Positions 34,171 through 45,843 of a DNA stretch of 55,599 nt are shown piece by piece. Origin of the DNA: Welwitschia mirabilis (Eukaryota; Gnetophyta; Gnetopsida; Welwitschiales); assembly GCA_051453625.1 (NCBI GenBank), contig JBOZIK010000001.1, positions 220,811,072-220,866,670 on the forward strand, read 5' to 3'. The notes under the pieces are model-generated. The model was not told the origin of the DNA and ran no database searches. It saw only the letters and a program-made list of their open reading frames with translations. Made by a program: the position numbers and the translations under genes. Position 1 is the first letter of the stretch, and each line of letters begins with the position of its first letter.

Positions 34171-35869
34171 AGTTTTGAGATGAAGTAATTTTTCTAGAAA
34201 TGAAACTAGACTTTTAATAAAAAATAATGAGNNNNNNNNNNTAATGAGGATAAAAGCCTCTCTTTTATAAATTATCTATAAAATAATGTATCGCATAATT
34301 TAAATAATCATCTAGCTTAGCAATTACGATATTATCAACAAGCAACTAAGAGAGGCATTAATTTTCACTTAAATTATATTTTAAGAATTTAAAAAAATAT
34401 TTACAATTATCATATTGAATGCATATCTAATATACTCTTAATTCAAGCATTAAAAGAACAACAAATTTCCAAGTTGATAAATATCTCCTTACATTGGTTC
34501 AAATTTTAAGTTTGAACATTTATAAGATCTTGCTAAATTTGATGAGATAAATAATTTACTAAAGAAAATGTATGTTNNNNNNNNNNCATCACTATTAACA
34601 TGAGATAGTTGTTTATGAAAATGATGATAGAAATTCATAAATTTAGATGTATGTGATGTAATTAAGTAATCTAGCCAAAAGAGTGAGAACAATAAGGTCC
34701 TACATTTCATAAAACCTTAGATATTTCATTCCCTTATTTTAATGTAAATGCTTGAAAATGAAATAGAAAAGAGGATTTATTTTTGGAATGATTATTACTA
34801 TGAAAGTAAATATCCAAGAAGAATTGATAATGATTAGATAGAATTTCATTCATTAAAACTCTAAAAGTTAAATAAGTAAATTAAAAGAAGATAGCTAAAA
34901 CATAAATATAATTTAATCCACTTAATATGCAAGAAAAGATAGATTTATAATTACTTCAAGTAAAAATTGACTGAGTAGATGTAAAGTTAAATTAAATTTA
35001 TTTTTTCAATTAAACAAAATTTCTCGTTAAAATTCATCTAAGATAGAAGTTTTAAAGACTTCATAGATTGAAAAATACTATCTATGATGTGAAGACTCTA
35101 ACATATTAAATTGTTCTTAAAAAGTTCAAGGAAATTTAGGAATCCAGGAAGGTAATTCTTATCATAAAATGTAAAGAATCCTAGAATAATTAGAAGTGTG
35201 AATAAACAAAGTACTAAAACTTCCAATAGTAGAAGCACAGATGGTTTAAACAATGCTTTGATTACTATATTGATTAAAATATTCTGAGAATGGCCTTCAT
35301 TTAGGATGAAAAATAATAGAACAATTCCTTCTACTTTAGAAAGAATAGTAGAAATATGAAATCCATTATTAGTAAACTACTAGTGGAAAAATCCATATTA
35401 GAAGATGAACTCTTAAATACATTCTTTATGAATCCTACTTGTATGGCCTCATTTATCCCACTAAAATATAATTATAAGAAAGTGTAATGAATAATATTCT
35501 TATTAATATTTAATAAATTAATGTTAAATTATGAATCAACATTAATACCTAGAGATAATGAAAAAACATATTTGAACTAGACATACCATCTAAAAATAAA
35601 TTTCCCAAAATAGAAGGAAGATTATTTTGATCTGCCTTTTGTCTTAGGTTTTTATGATGACTACCACTAATATATTATTTCTTAGATTCTAATATATTGA
35701 AATCCTCTTCATATAAAACAATAATTTTAGATAAATCTAAAATATTATTATGAAGAATATTTTAAGTACGATGTTTTTTTCACTCAAACATGTTTTTAAA
35801 ACTAAGCTATAGTTATTTATTAGAATCATTATTTTGTGATGAGGAAGAATAAACTTGAAATTCTAAGTT

Positions 35870-36200
35870 GGCTATCATATAAAAGCTATTCTATTATTTC
35901 ATGTTTTTTCATTAAAAAGGATAGGTATTAAAAGATAACCTTCATGATGGCAAAAATTATTAAAATTTAGAAGATTAAAATAAATCATAAATGGATATAA
36001 TACTACACCATTTTCTTTTAATGTTATGATTTTCTTTCTTATAGCAAGATTTACTTCAATAAGACATCATCAAAAAATACCTTCATCAAAAACTTTTTCT
36101 TTAGAATGAAGAGTATTAACCCAAATGCTAATAAGTACCTATTGTCATGGTTGAAAAATCTTTTCTCCAAAATGGAAGTGCAACCTTATAAGAAACTATT
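35870..36200 (-). pseudogene. LINE ORF1 (gag-like) fragment
   Basis: On the - strand the text at the boundary reads IRLHFHFGEKIF, comparable to the W-V-R-L-x-x-L-P-x-x-x-W block of LINE ORF1 (DUF4283). Further on is LIEVNLAIRKKIITLKENGV, followed by NFCHHEGYL, like the V-E-V-D-L block and CCHC knuckle (F-C-x-x-C-G). The second knuckle Cys is Glu or shifted. ORF1 binds element RNA in the living family. Confidence 0.5.
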
Positions 36201-37736
36201 TATTGGTAAATCTAGTTTTGATGATTCCACTTTTCAAATATTTTATGTCATTGTGTATAAAATTTATTATAGGTATATTAGAGTTTGATAAGCACTAGAT
36301 AATAATGAATATTCAAATATAACATATCATAAAAAAGATCAAATGCTAAATACGAAAATTAATTATTTAAAGATGTCTAAAAAATTAAAGGTGTCTGAAA
36401 ATCTAAAAGTGTATTGTAGGCACTGGAAAATATGTGATAGGCTAAAAGACAACTACCATATTCAAGATGACCGAACTAAGAGTTGTATCTAACATAGATG
36501 AAGATGTCTACTTTTTGAAGATATCTATACTGAGCTAAAACATGTAATAGAGAAAACTTTATTTTTGACTAATATCTTATGATTTAGATGAACTATGAAC
36601 TTGTACATCATAGATTCATAATCACAAAGATCCAAGGATACTACAGTGTAAAATTCATCAAAATCTGGGCAAGTTGACTGGAGACATCTACAAAAGTGAA
36701 GACATCTAGAGTGAAGATGTCAATAAAATTTAATATGTCTTAGACCAAAGTTCACATCGATTAAAACCAAAGATATAAGATCAAAGCATAGACATTAACT
36801 ATCCATTACACAACAGTTACAAAATCAAATGACTACCTTTTAAGCTAAAATGACTAGATCTTGTGCAACCTTAGAAATCCTTGAGGCCAGGAATCTAAGA
36901 ATAAGTTTTAGTACTTCACTGAATCAACTAAATATATAGATCTTCAAAATCATGAGTTAAGGAAGCCTCTCACAAAGAAATCAAAATATTCATTAGCAAA
37001 GTTCTAGTATTATTTTCATCTCTTGAACTTAGATCTTCATTGCAACATTCTTCATTCATATGTATGGTGAAAACAACAACTTAAAGGAGATCAAATATTC
37101 ATCAAAGCAATATCTTCAAGTTTATTATTATGTTCTATTTTTGGTTAATCATTGTGGAGTATCTTATTTGTAAATATTATTATAAGTTCATTCTTGAATA
37201 TCAAATACTTTATAAGGTAACCCTTGTAGAGGTGTGTATTTGACATTATTCATTTATGCACTTGTTTAATATAAGGTTATTGGTGAAATAGAAAAGCATT
37301 ATTCCATTGTAAGGGATAGAGTATTGCCTTGAGAAGAGACTCTTATTATTATAAAGGTTTATGATACACCTGTGAAAACCACTATTTCCTTGAAGGGAGT
37401 GAGTCTTGTCTTGCAAGAAAACTCTCATTATTATAAATGTTTCTGGTATTTCTATGAAAACCACTATTTTCTTAAAGAGGAAAGAATGATTCCTTGGGAG
37501 GAGACTCCCATTTGTTGTAAGGTTGGTAGTGCATCATAAAATCAATGTTTCTTATAGGCTAAGAATATCCAAAGGTGTGAGTAGAGGTATTCTCTATGCA
37601 TGAACATACCTAAGTTAGGAAATCATGTTATCTTAGTAAGGTGTATCATCATTATGCATTTTCATTTTATTATTAGTTTAAATTTTTATTTGATGGAACT
37701 CATTCACCTCTTCCCTACCAGTTAAAATTATTCTCA
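36201..37736 (+). repeat. 5' LTR of copia-2
   Basis: It starts TATTGGTAAATCTAG and ends ATTCTCA, followed by the PBS. It pairs with 43028-44579. A palindrome field (AGATGTCT, AGACATCT variants) lies at about 36363-36740 and a triple ~82-bp repeat at 37318-37560. Confidence 0.88.
37318..37560 (+). repeat. Triple ~82-bp tandem repeat near the LTR 3' end
   Basis: Units share GACTCTTATTATTATAAAGG-like sequence and AAAACCACTATTTCCTTGA. The marker ACTC falls at about 37339, 37421 and 37504. The same array occurs in the 3' LTR (about 44165-44405), so it predates the insertion. Confidence 0.8.
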
Positions 37737-37738
37737 AG

Positions 37739-37750
37739 TGGTATTAGAGT
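37739..37750 (+). promoter_or_regulatory. Primer-binding site of copia-2
   Basis: TGGTATTAGAGT, an initiator tRNA-Met type site, two bases after the LTR end CTCA at 37736. It matches the copia-1 PBS except for one C-to-T change. Confidence 0.85.
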
Positions 37751-37788
37751 GGGTACTTATAAAAAGAAGTAACTTCCTTGAGTGAATT

Positions 37789-39567
37789 ATGGAAGGGATG
37801 CCATTTGTTAAACATTTGCTCTTCAATGGGACAAATTATGCCTATTGGAAAATAAGGATGTGGATGTACTTATAATCTTTTGAGTTTCGGGTATGGCAGA
37901 GACTAGAATAAGGATACTCAAATCCTATGGAGAATACTACAAATGCTACAAGAAATGCCATTAATTAGACCAAGAAAAGAAAAGACTTGGAAAGTGAAGA
38001 AAAAGATGCTTTCATGTATGACTTTAAGCTAAGAATGCACTTTATTTCACTTTATCTATAAAAGAATTTAAGAGAATAGTGGGTTACACAACAACATAAT
38101 AAATTTGGAATGTTTTAGTTAGAACATACAAAGGTGCATCTGTTGTATAACAATCTAAGGTTATAGTTTAGACAAATCAATTTAAGAATCTCAAAATAAA
38201 CCAAGACAAAAGACTTCATGAGGACTTTACCAGAGTTTCAAACATTGTAAACGTAATGTGTGGTATTTGAGGAGATCTTCCTAAGGTAAATGTAATTCAA
38301 AAGGTTATTAGATAACTAACCCCTAATTACAAGCCAAAGACCATATCTATGAAAGAATATAAATATTTTAACACAATGAAGATAAAAGAGATACTGAGTG
38401 TTCTTACTTCATACAAAATGAATCTCATCAAGATGGAGCTTTAAAAGAAAAATCCATTGCACTTAAGGCAAGCCAAAGCATAAATCAGAGATAAAAAAAA
38501 AAGGTGAAAGAGGAATATCAAGAATATGACTCTAATGATGAAAATGAGAAAATTTCTTTTATTATGAAAAGAGTTAAGAGAATTTTAGCATAAAAATACA
38601 ACAAGAGGGAAGACTCTAGAAAATCACCCAGTTTTCTAGCCAAAGGTAAGTCTTCAAACAACGTTTTTTCCATTGATATTTCAAAAATAGAATGTTGGAT
38701 TTGTGGAGGATGAGGTCAAAATAGTTTCAGAATGTCCTAGTACTAATAGTTTACAGGATAAAGAACACCAAAAAGAGTCAAGAAAAAAGAAATAATTCTT
38801 TATATGATGGGATGATGATGAAGAATCAATCAAAAAAGAATCATTAGATGATTAAAAAGCACATTCTTCCTATATGGCTATAGTACACACTCAAGATGAA
38901 TGTAATTATTTAAAAGAGGAATATGATTCAAATACTAAAGATGACATAGATATGAATATTAAAGAAAAGTATATTGTAATTTATGAAGAATTTATTAATT
39001 TACAAAAATTATGCACTAAGATGAAAAAGTTAATTTATTAATTTATAAAAATTATGCACTAAGATGAAAAAGTTACTAGATTCTTGAGAAAAGGCATATG
39101 AATAAGAATAGGATGCTTGTAATAAATTATCCACTACAAACCCAACTCTTAAAGCTAAGGTTGATAGACTAACATGTGTTTTGGAAAATGTAAGATAGGA
39201 AAATCCAAAATTAAAGAAAATCATTGAAAAATTTACACAAGATAAAGAAACCTTGAATATTGGCCAAAGAAAAAATCCAAATGACAAGAGTGACTTGGGA
39301 TACAATGAGGCTATAAATATCACTTCAACTCCTCTATTCAAAAAGTGGAATTTCAAACCAAGGTATGAGCACTTGGTATATAAAAATAACATCATTCACT
39401 ATCACTATAATTATAAAGATTATTATCAGTATAAATGTGAAGTAAAACTTAAAGATAAATATTACACTAATAATACCAAGAGGTATGGTATATTGGTATA
39501 TCATTCTATGCAGGATAGGCCAAGAAAATGTTGGATACCAAAAGCTAAATTAGATTGTAGAACCTAG
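37789..39567 (+). pseudogene. Decayed gag of copia-2
   Basis: The start ATG at 37789-37791 gives MEGMPFVKHLLFNGTNYAYW, the SIRE gag N-terminus with R-P-P-L-F-D-G altered. The knuckle at 38689-38742 reads ECWICGG then a stop. A 43-bp tandem duplication (38991-39075) adds a frameshift. The last open part, 39253-39567, is 104 codons and contains FKPRYEHLVYKNN and RKCWIPKAK, the gag-to-protease linker. Stops are frequent in the middle. Confidence 0.8.
38991..39075 (+). repeat. 43-bp tandem duplication in gag
   Basis: TTTATTAATTTA(C/T)AAAAATTATGC and the rest of a 43-base unit occur at 38991-39033 and again at 39034-39075 with one substitution. The length is not a multiple of three, so it shifts the frame. 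Confidence 0.95.
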
Positions 39568-39720
39568 AAGAAGCATGCTTGTCATATTGATAGTGGATGA
39601 TCAAAACACAACAATGATATTACAACTCAATGAAATAATGATCTATTTGATAAAAAGATTATGAAATCTTAAGGCAATAAAGGATAAACTAATTCATATA
39701 GGAACTTAAAGATTACACCT
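39568..39720 (+). pseudogene. Pol deletion junction (protease stub to RNase H end)
   Basis: At about 39575-39610 the frame reads HIDSG, stop, SKH, the start of the copia protease active site. By about 39690-39725 the text (YRNLKITPHLIS) matches the end of RNase H in copia-1 (CRNVGIGHYLI, near 8640), and the following non-coding spacer aligns with copia-1. About 2.9 kb present in copia-1 (roughly 8660-11600) is therefore absent. Confidence 0.7.
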
Positions 39721-39904
39721 CACCTAATTAGTTAAGTAAACACATAACACCCTTAACATCTCAACTACATTGCATCTATCTTATGAGTTGAGATTATGAT
39801 CATAAGTAGTTTCTATAAGTAAAGTTAAATTATGTGTATGATATTTAGCTTTAAAAAGTATTAGTGTTATGATTATAATAGTAGTATATCCTTTTTTCAA
39901 AATC

Positions 39905-40170
39905 TGGATATTTTATTGCTAACATCTTTAGTTTTATAGACGTCTCTAGTAAAGACATCTTAAAATTTATAAACATCTTGAAATTGGACATCTTAACTAT
40001 TGTAGACATCTTGAAATAGCAAGTAGATTATTTTAATTTTTTTGAATTAGACATCCTGATTTTTGTAGACATCTTGACAATTGAAAAATTTTCAAGAACA
40101 AACATCTTTAAATTTATAGATGATTAAGTTTTGTGTTTTAGACATCTTGATTTTTGTAGATATCTTGATT
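39905..40170. promoter_or_regulatory. Internal AGACGTCT-type palindrome array before aORF (copia-2)
   Basis: Contains an intact AGACGTCT at 39938-39945 and about ten variants such as AGACATCT and AACATCTT, often as TTTATAGAC or TTGTAGACATCTTGA. It is followed by a leader (about 40185-40300) matching the copia-1 leader and then the aORF start at 40455. It lies well inside the element, over 2.8 kb from the nearest LTR. Confidence 0.6.
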
Positions 40171-40454
40171 GTACTAATGTAGAAATAATAATGCATTAAA
40201 AGCTAGGATTTTAACCCAATTTCATAGCAAAAGGGACACATAAAATCTCATTTTCAAGTCTCCACTTCATACATTTTTCTCTCAAGTGAATTTCCAGGCT
40301 ATATTTTCTCAGATTTCTCTAGTTAAACATCTAAGATTCTTGATTCATCTTACTAGTAAGAAATAATAATGATTTTTTATGAACAAGTGCATATTTTCTC
40401 ATAGTTTTTGGTATTTTAGTTGATCTTTTATTATTTGTTTATTATATTTATAAA

Positions 40455-42110
40455 ATGACAAGAATAAAGGTAGTAAAAATCTCTAAGGATAAGGAATAAT
40501 CTCATAAGATAGAAAAAAGAAGGTTTAGAACATGGACTAAAAAATCAGTCATTGCAAAGAGAAACCTTGGATTTCAAAAGAGGTATAGAGATTAGATCAT
40601 GAGTTATTTTATTTAGCTTAGTTGTAAAATGATAGTATATCTTATTTAGTATCTTCCTAATCTAATGGTAAGAGAGTTTTATGCAAACATACATGAAACT
40701 AATGATAGTATAGATGCATTTCAAACTCAAGTTAAAGGAAAAAATTTATATATTATTTCAAGTTTTATTAATTCAATCCTAGATGATATGAATGTTCCAT
40801 AGTTTTAAAATCATTCTTTTAAATAAATATTTAATTATAGAATTGTTAATATTTCTTAGTGTCAAATAAGAAATGTTTTATTTGGGTACAACAAAATAAA
40901 CTTTATTAAAGATTTTAAAAGAAAAGACATCATGCTTCATGCCTCAATTCTTAGTTTTGTAATGTTCTACAATATTTTAGTTAGAAAAGGCAACTATAAT
41001 TATTACAAACCCATGCAGACTTTCATTATTTATGATTTACTCACTAGTGTTTAGATTGATTTGTATTTTATTCTATGTGTGGATATCATCTCACTATTTT
41101 GCAAGGGCTAGACTTTAGTTAATCTATTTTTAATTAGCTTAATACTTAATAGTGTAGATATTTCAGTGTCATAGGCTAACCTTATCCATTAAAAGAAACC
41201 ATTAGTAGAATTTAGTAAAAACCAAAGAGCACCAGTGAGATTAGGTAAGGGCACAAGCAAAATAACTACTCCATAGTTTCAGAGAGCGTTTTCCACTTCT
41301 ACTTGCAGCTCTTCTTTAATGCAAAAGGGATTAAAGGCAATTGTAAAAATTATTTAAAAATTAAAAGAAACTTGTTGAGGCTAAATCCATAAGGACCCAC
41401 ACATGGATAGAGTCAGAGGAGGAGTTAGATGTAGAGGAAGAAGCAAGAACATGAGCTCCTTTTGGCATAGGTCAGAAAGAGTAGTAGATAATAAATTTTC
41501 AGAAGAGTATTCTAGAAATAAGGAATAAACTTAGGAGGAGTATTAGAATCCTATAAAGGCAGACATGTATAAGGAGCCATAGTCTCTAGGTCCTTCATAG
41601 CAGAGATTGGTACCATAAAAGATATAGTCTAAGAGATCAGATGCTTTACCTCTTATTATTTATCATCATTATTGTAAGATTCTACCTTGCTATCTTACAC
41701 AACCACCATCATCACCTAGACCTCCTTCACCATCATGTACTCCTTCACCACCTCCGATGCATCCACCATTACCACCACCTTCTCACATAGAACCCATTTA
41801 GGTAGACCCACTCTTATATGTGTAAATACCATCACCATTTGTACAGACTGCCACTGCTAACTTCTTTAGATATCACTCCTCACACATATCAACATATTAG
41901 GATATAAAACTTTTAAGGCCTTGGTGAGTCATCATAGTATCATTCTAGGAAGAGGCACACTTCACCTACCACTTCCTCATCATCATACACCCAATAAATC
42001 TTCACAACCCATGACAGTGACAATAGTAATAAAGAAGACCAAGGTGAGAAGTACATGAATGATTCAGATCTTAGTGATTAGATCCTTTGTCTAATGTTCA
42101 AAAAGGGGAA
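40455..42110 (+). pseudogene. Extra ORF (aORF) of copia-2, plant-transposon-protein-like
   Basis: The ATG at 40455-40457 starts MTRIKVVKISKDKE. It continues through MVREFYANIHETNDSIDAFQ (about 40668-40730), INSILDDMNV, NVLFGYNKINFIKDFKRKD, then ASILSFVMFYNILVRKGNY (about 40945-41000). The FYANI block and the following G-K and I-N-x-x-L features resemble the 'putative plant transposon protein' family. A region rich in Pro, Ser and His follows at about 41700-41800, then an acidic tail. Stops (mostly TAG/TAA at former Gln/Trp codons) break it. The likely role is unknown; it may be a structural or env-like protein. Confidence 0.7.
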
Positions 42111-43012
42111 GAAGCATATGGCAAATTATTAACAAATTAGTCAGATACTATAGCTTTTAGGTTAAGGACATTATGTTGGAATTGGAGTTCTTGATTTTGA
42201 GATTTCAGATTGGATCTATGAGTGCCACAATTTTTATTAATGATCCCTCTGTAATGTTTTTGTATATATTTGTGTTATTTGATATTTTCTATAATTCTAT
42301 CTTAGTAATACATGTTTTATGTTTAGTACATTTCACATTCTTAATATTATGCTTTCATATGCGTTTATTAGCATACTTTTAAATATGTAATATTATGGTT
42401 TTTTTTATGATTAAAATGATTTCATATGAAGATAACATATTTTTTATTTGATCTAATTTTTATTGACTATTATTTTTCTGAGCACATCTTTTATGATATN
42501 NNNNNNNNNNNNNNNNNNNNNNNNNNNNNNNNNNNNNNNNNNNNNNNNNNNNNNNNNNNNNNNNNNNNNNNNNNNNNNNNNNNNNNNNNNNNNNNNNNNT
42601 TGATCTAATTTTTATTGACTATTATTTTTCTGAGCACATCTTTTATGATATAGGATTGGCACACAATTGAATTTCATGTTCAAATAAATGACACATTTCC
42701 ATTAGTATATTACACATAAGGGGTTATCAAATGTTTATGTGCTTTACTTTTTTACATACATGTGTAAATGGTAAATGCAATAATTTATCATCTATTCTTA
42801 TGTATCTTTCAAGTTCCTCAAAAGATCCTTAAATATGTCTTATTTTGGTTCTTCAAATGGTGTATATATCTATGTGAGTTTTCTAATTCCAAGTGGCTTA
42901 TATCATGATTATTATAACTAGTAATTATATGCATTCTTCTAGAATAAAATATCTAATTTTAATTGATCAATTGAGATTGCACTAATGCAATTTACCAAGT
43001 TTTTGACATCAT
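42111..43012 (+). other. Untranslated 3' region of copia-2 with a false-duplication gap
   Basis: No coding match. A 100-N gap (42500-42599) is bordered by two identical 52-bp copies (42448-42499 and 42600-42651), best explained as unjoined overlapping contig ends. Confidence 0.7.
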
Positions 43013-43026
43013 AAAAAAAGAGGAGA
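43013..43026 (+). promoter_or_regulatory. Polypurine tract of copia-2
   Basis: AAAAAAAGAGGAGA stands next to the LTR start TATTGGCAAACC at 43028, the proper position for plus-strand priming. Confidence 0.8.
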
Positions 43027-43027
43027 T

Positions 43028-44579
43028 TATTGGCAAACCTAGTTTTGATGATTTTATTTATCAAATATTTTATGTCATTTGTAGATAGGTTATTATAGGT
43101 ATATTAGACATTGAGAGGTATTAGATTATGATGGATCTTTAGAGAGAATATCTTATGAAAAGGATCAGATGCTAAACAACAAAATCAATTATTTAAAGAC
43201 CTCTAGAAAATTTAATACATCTTAAGTGAAGAAATCTGAAAATCTAAGGATGTCTTGCAGTATTAGAAAATAAATGATAGACTAAAAGATAACTATCATA
43301 TTCAAGATAACTAAACTGAGAGTTGAACTTGACACAGATGAAGACATATACATATTTAAAGATATTTCTACTGAGCTAAAATAGGTAATAGAGTTAATTT
43401 GACTTTTGAATAATATCTTATGTTTTATATGAGCTATGAATTTATACATTGTAGATTCATGATGATAAAGGTTCAAGATTACTATAGTATAAAATTCATT
43501 GAAATCTAGGTAACTTGACTAGAGATATCTATAAAAGTGAAGATATCTGAAGTGAAGATGTCTATAAAATTGAAGACATCTTAGATCAAAGTTCACCTCA
43601 ATTAAAATTAAAGGTATGTGCTTAAAGTATATACATTAACTATCTGTTACATGATGACTACAAAATCAAATGACTACCTTTCAAGCTAAAATAGCTAGAT
43701 CTTCTTCAATCCTATAAAGTCTGATCATCATAAATCTAAGAAGAACTTTTGATAGTTCATTAAATCAATCAAATATATAGATCTTTAAAAGAACTAGTTA
43801 AGAAAATATCTAATGAAAAAATCAAAAGATTCATTAGTAAGGAGCTAGTATTATTTTCATCTCTTAGCCTTGGATATTCATTACTACATTATTCATTCAT
43901 ATTTTTGATGATAACAACAACTTCAAGAAGCTTAAATCCTCATCAAAGTAATATATTTAGGTTTATTTTTGTATTATATTTTTTGTTATTCATTATGAAC
44001 TATCTTATTTGTTGAATATTTTTGTAAGTCCATTATTGAATATCAAATACTTTATAAGGTAACTCCTGTAGGGTTTTGCATTTGATATTGTGCTTTGGAT
44101 ACTTATTTGATGTAAGACTATTAGTAAACTAGAAAACCATTAATTCATTGCAAGAAAAATAGTGCTATATTGTGAGGAGAGTCTCATTGTTATAAAGGTT
44201 AATGATTCACTTGTAAAAAGCACTATTCCCTTGAAGGGCAGAGAGTGTCATCTTGCAAGAAGACTCTCATTATTGTAAAGGTTTTTGGTATTCTTGTGAA
44301 AAGTATTATTTCCTTGAGGGGGAGAGAGTGCTTTATTATGAGGAAACTCTTATTTGTTATAAGTTTAATAGTGTGCTAGAAAATAACTATTATTTATAGG
44401 TCAAGAATATCTAGAGGTATGAGTAGAAGCTATCTTTTATATGTGAACATACCTAGGTTGGGGAACCACGTCATCTTAGTAAGGTGTATTATCATTATGC
44501 ATTTTTATTTTGTCATTATTTTAAATTTTTATTTTGTTGAACTCATTCAATCCTCCCCTCTAAGTTCAAATGATCCTCA
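43028..44579 (+). repeat. 3' LTR of copia-2
   Basis: 1552 bp, aligning along its whole length with 36201-37736. It starts TATTGGCAAACCTAG and ends GATCCTCA. The palindrome field is at about 43195-43590 and the ~82-bp triple repeat at about 44165-44405. Confidence 0.88.
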
Positions 44580-45644
44580 TTGCTAAATGGTTAGGGTCTC
44601 ATATTTAAGTTATGCTTCCATTTTCAAACAATAAGAAGAACATGTTAAACATAACAAAGTGAATATAAATAGCCATTTGTACATTAAACAATCTATCACT
44701 TAAATTAGAAAAAGGTTTTATGAAACATATTAAATGTGATTTATCAAAATATTTAGAAAATATTTAGTTTTTCCAAATTTATTTGATTTGTAAGGTAGGA
44801 GAAAAATAGCATGGAACATAACTCAAAACCTAAATAAATATGTAAGATGAGGAGAAATCTTATGAGTATTTATTAAATACTTTATTAAATAAAATAGGAT
44901 CATTAAAATCTTTTTCTAAATTTTTTTATGTATCTTCAATGCTATTAACAATAGATGAAACTTAATTCTTAATAGACTAAGAAGTGAAGTTTATGTTAAA
45001 TTTATGTATTATACTAACTACTAGCAATTTCATGTAACTCAAAATCAAAATATGTGAGACAGATGGACATTCAGCTCCACTTAACTTATCTAAAAAGAAT
45101 TAAAAGAAAAAAGTAAAATTTTTAAAGGTAAAACACATACTATGTGGAGATTACCTATTAAAACCTCTTTTAAAACCTTAAGATCCAAAACTCTTTAAAT
45201 TTTTACTAACATCATATAAGTTAAAGAATGGTTTGTCCTTCTTTTTAACATGTACTACTATAATGATTTTTAATTTTAACATGTTTGAATGGGGTTGACA
45301 CATCATGCCTTATAATTTAATGTGATCAAATTGGATGCATTCCTACCCTAATTTCAAATGATAATAGTACCATGTTCATAAATACTTTAGGAAAGTGAGT
45401 CCATCAAGAATTCTATCCATAAACATGTAGAACACCATTATTTATTTATTTATATTACTTTGAATTTTTAATTTGAAGGTTCTTTAGTAATTAAGGATTA
45501 TTTTAGTTACTAGATTAAACTCATATTTCTCTAGGGGATTTTTTTAACAATGAAATGGAAGAAAAAGATGAGATATTCTATATCTCTCCTTTTTTGATGT
45601 TTTAATTCAAACCTTATAATATTTCTCTTTTATAGGCTTGTTAT

Positions 45645-45647
<3 letters not shown>
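44580..45647. other. No recognisable gene
   Basis: If copia-2 inserted inside the LINE, the missing start of LINE ORF1 should appear here on the - strand. A frame reading FFLLFENGSI near 44650 is vaguely like ORF1 but not convincing. Confidence 0.45.
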
Positions 45648-45719
<72 letters not shown>

Positions 45720-45843
45720 NNNNNNNNNNNNNNNNNNNNNNNNNNNNNNNNNNNNNNNNNNNNNNNNNNNNNNNNNNNNNNNNNNNNNNNNNNNNNNNNN
45801 NNNNNNNNNNNNNNNNNNNTATTATTATTATTATTATTATTAT
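45648..45843 (+). repeat. (CT)n microsatellite, 100-N gap, (TAT)n microsatellite
   Basis: At least 36 CT units (45648-45719) run into a 100-N gap (45720-45819), followed by TAT units (45820-45843). The gap probably marks where the repeat stopped assembly. Confidence 0.97.

Larger units (their letters stand above)
32870..36200 (-). mobile_element. L1-like LINE retrotransposon, decayed and cut at 36200
   Basis: On the - strand a zinc-knuckle ORF1 remnant (36200-35870) precedes an ORF2 with RT (34170-33150) and a post-RT block (32990-32880). This order is that of plant L1 elements. The stretch 35870-34170 should encode the endonuclease but could not be matched with confidence. The 5' side ends exactly at the LTR of copia-2. 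Small N runs lie at 34232-34241 and 34577-34586. Confidence 0.7.
36201..44579 (+). mobile_element. SIRE-like copia with most of pol deleted (copia-2)
   Basis: The order is 5' LTR (36201-37736), PBS, gag, a stub of protease, the last few residues of RNase H, palindrome array, aORF, PPT, 3' LTR (43028-44579). It is the same family as copia-1 by gag, aORF, leader and LTR ends. Integrase, RT and RNase H are missing. The flanks CTATT (36196-36200) and TTGCT (44580-44584) do not match, so no target duplication is visible. It lies in opposite orientation to the LINE it adjoins. Confidence 0.85.

Noticed and set aside
37246-37464. 72-codon - strand frame with internal repeats
   Set aside because: The repeats are the LTR ~82-bp tandem units; it lies wholly inside the copia-2 LTR.
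39030-39395. 121-codon - strand frame, the longest N-free frame
   Set aside because: It lies opposite the end of copia-2 gag and has no family match.
36196-44584. Target-site duplication around copia-2
   Set aside because: CTATT and TTGCT do not match, and shifting the ends by a few bases gives no better pair.
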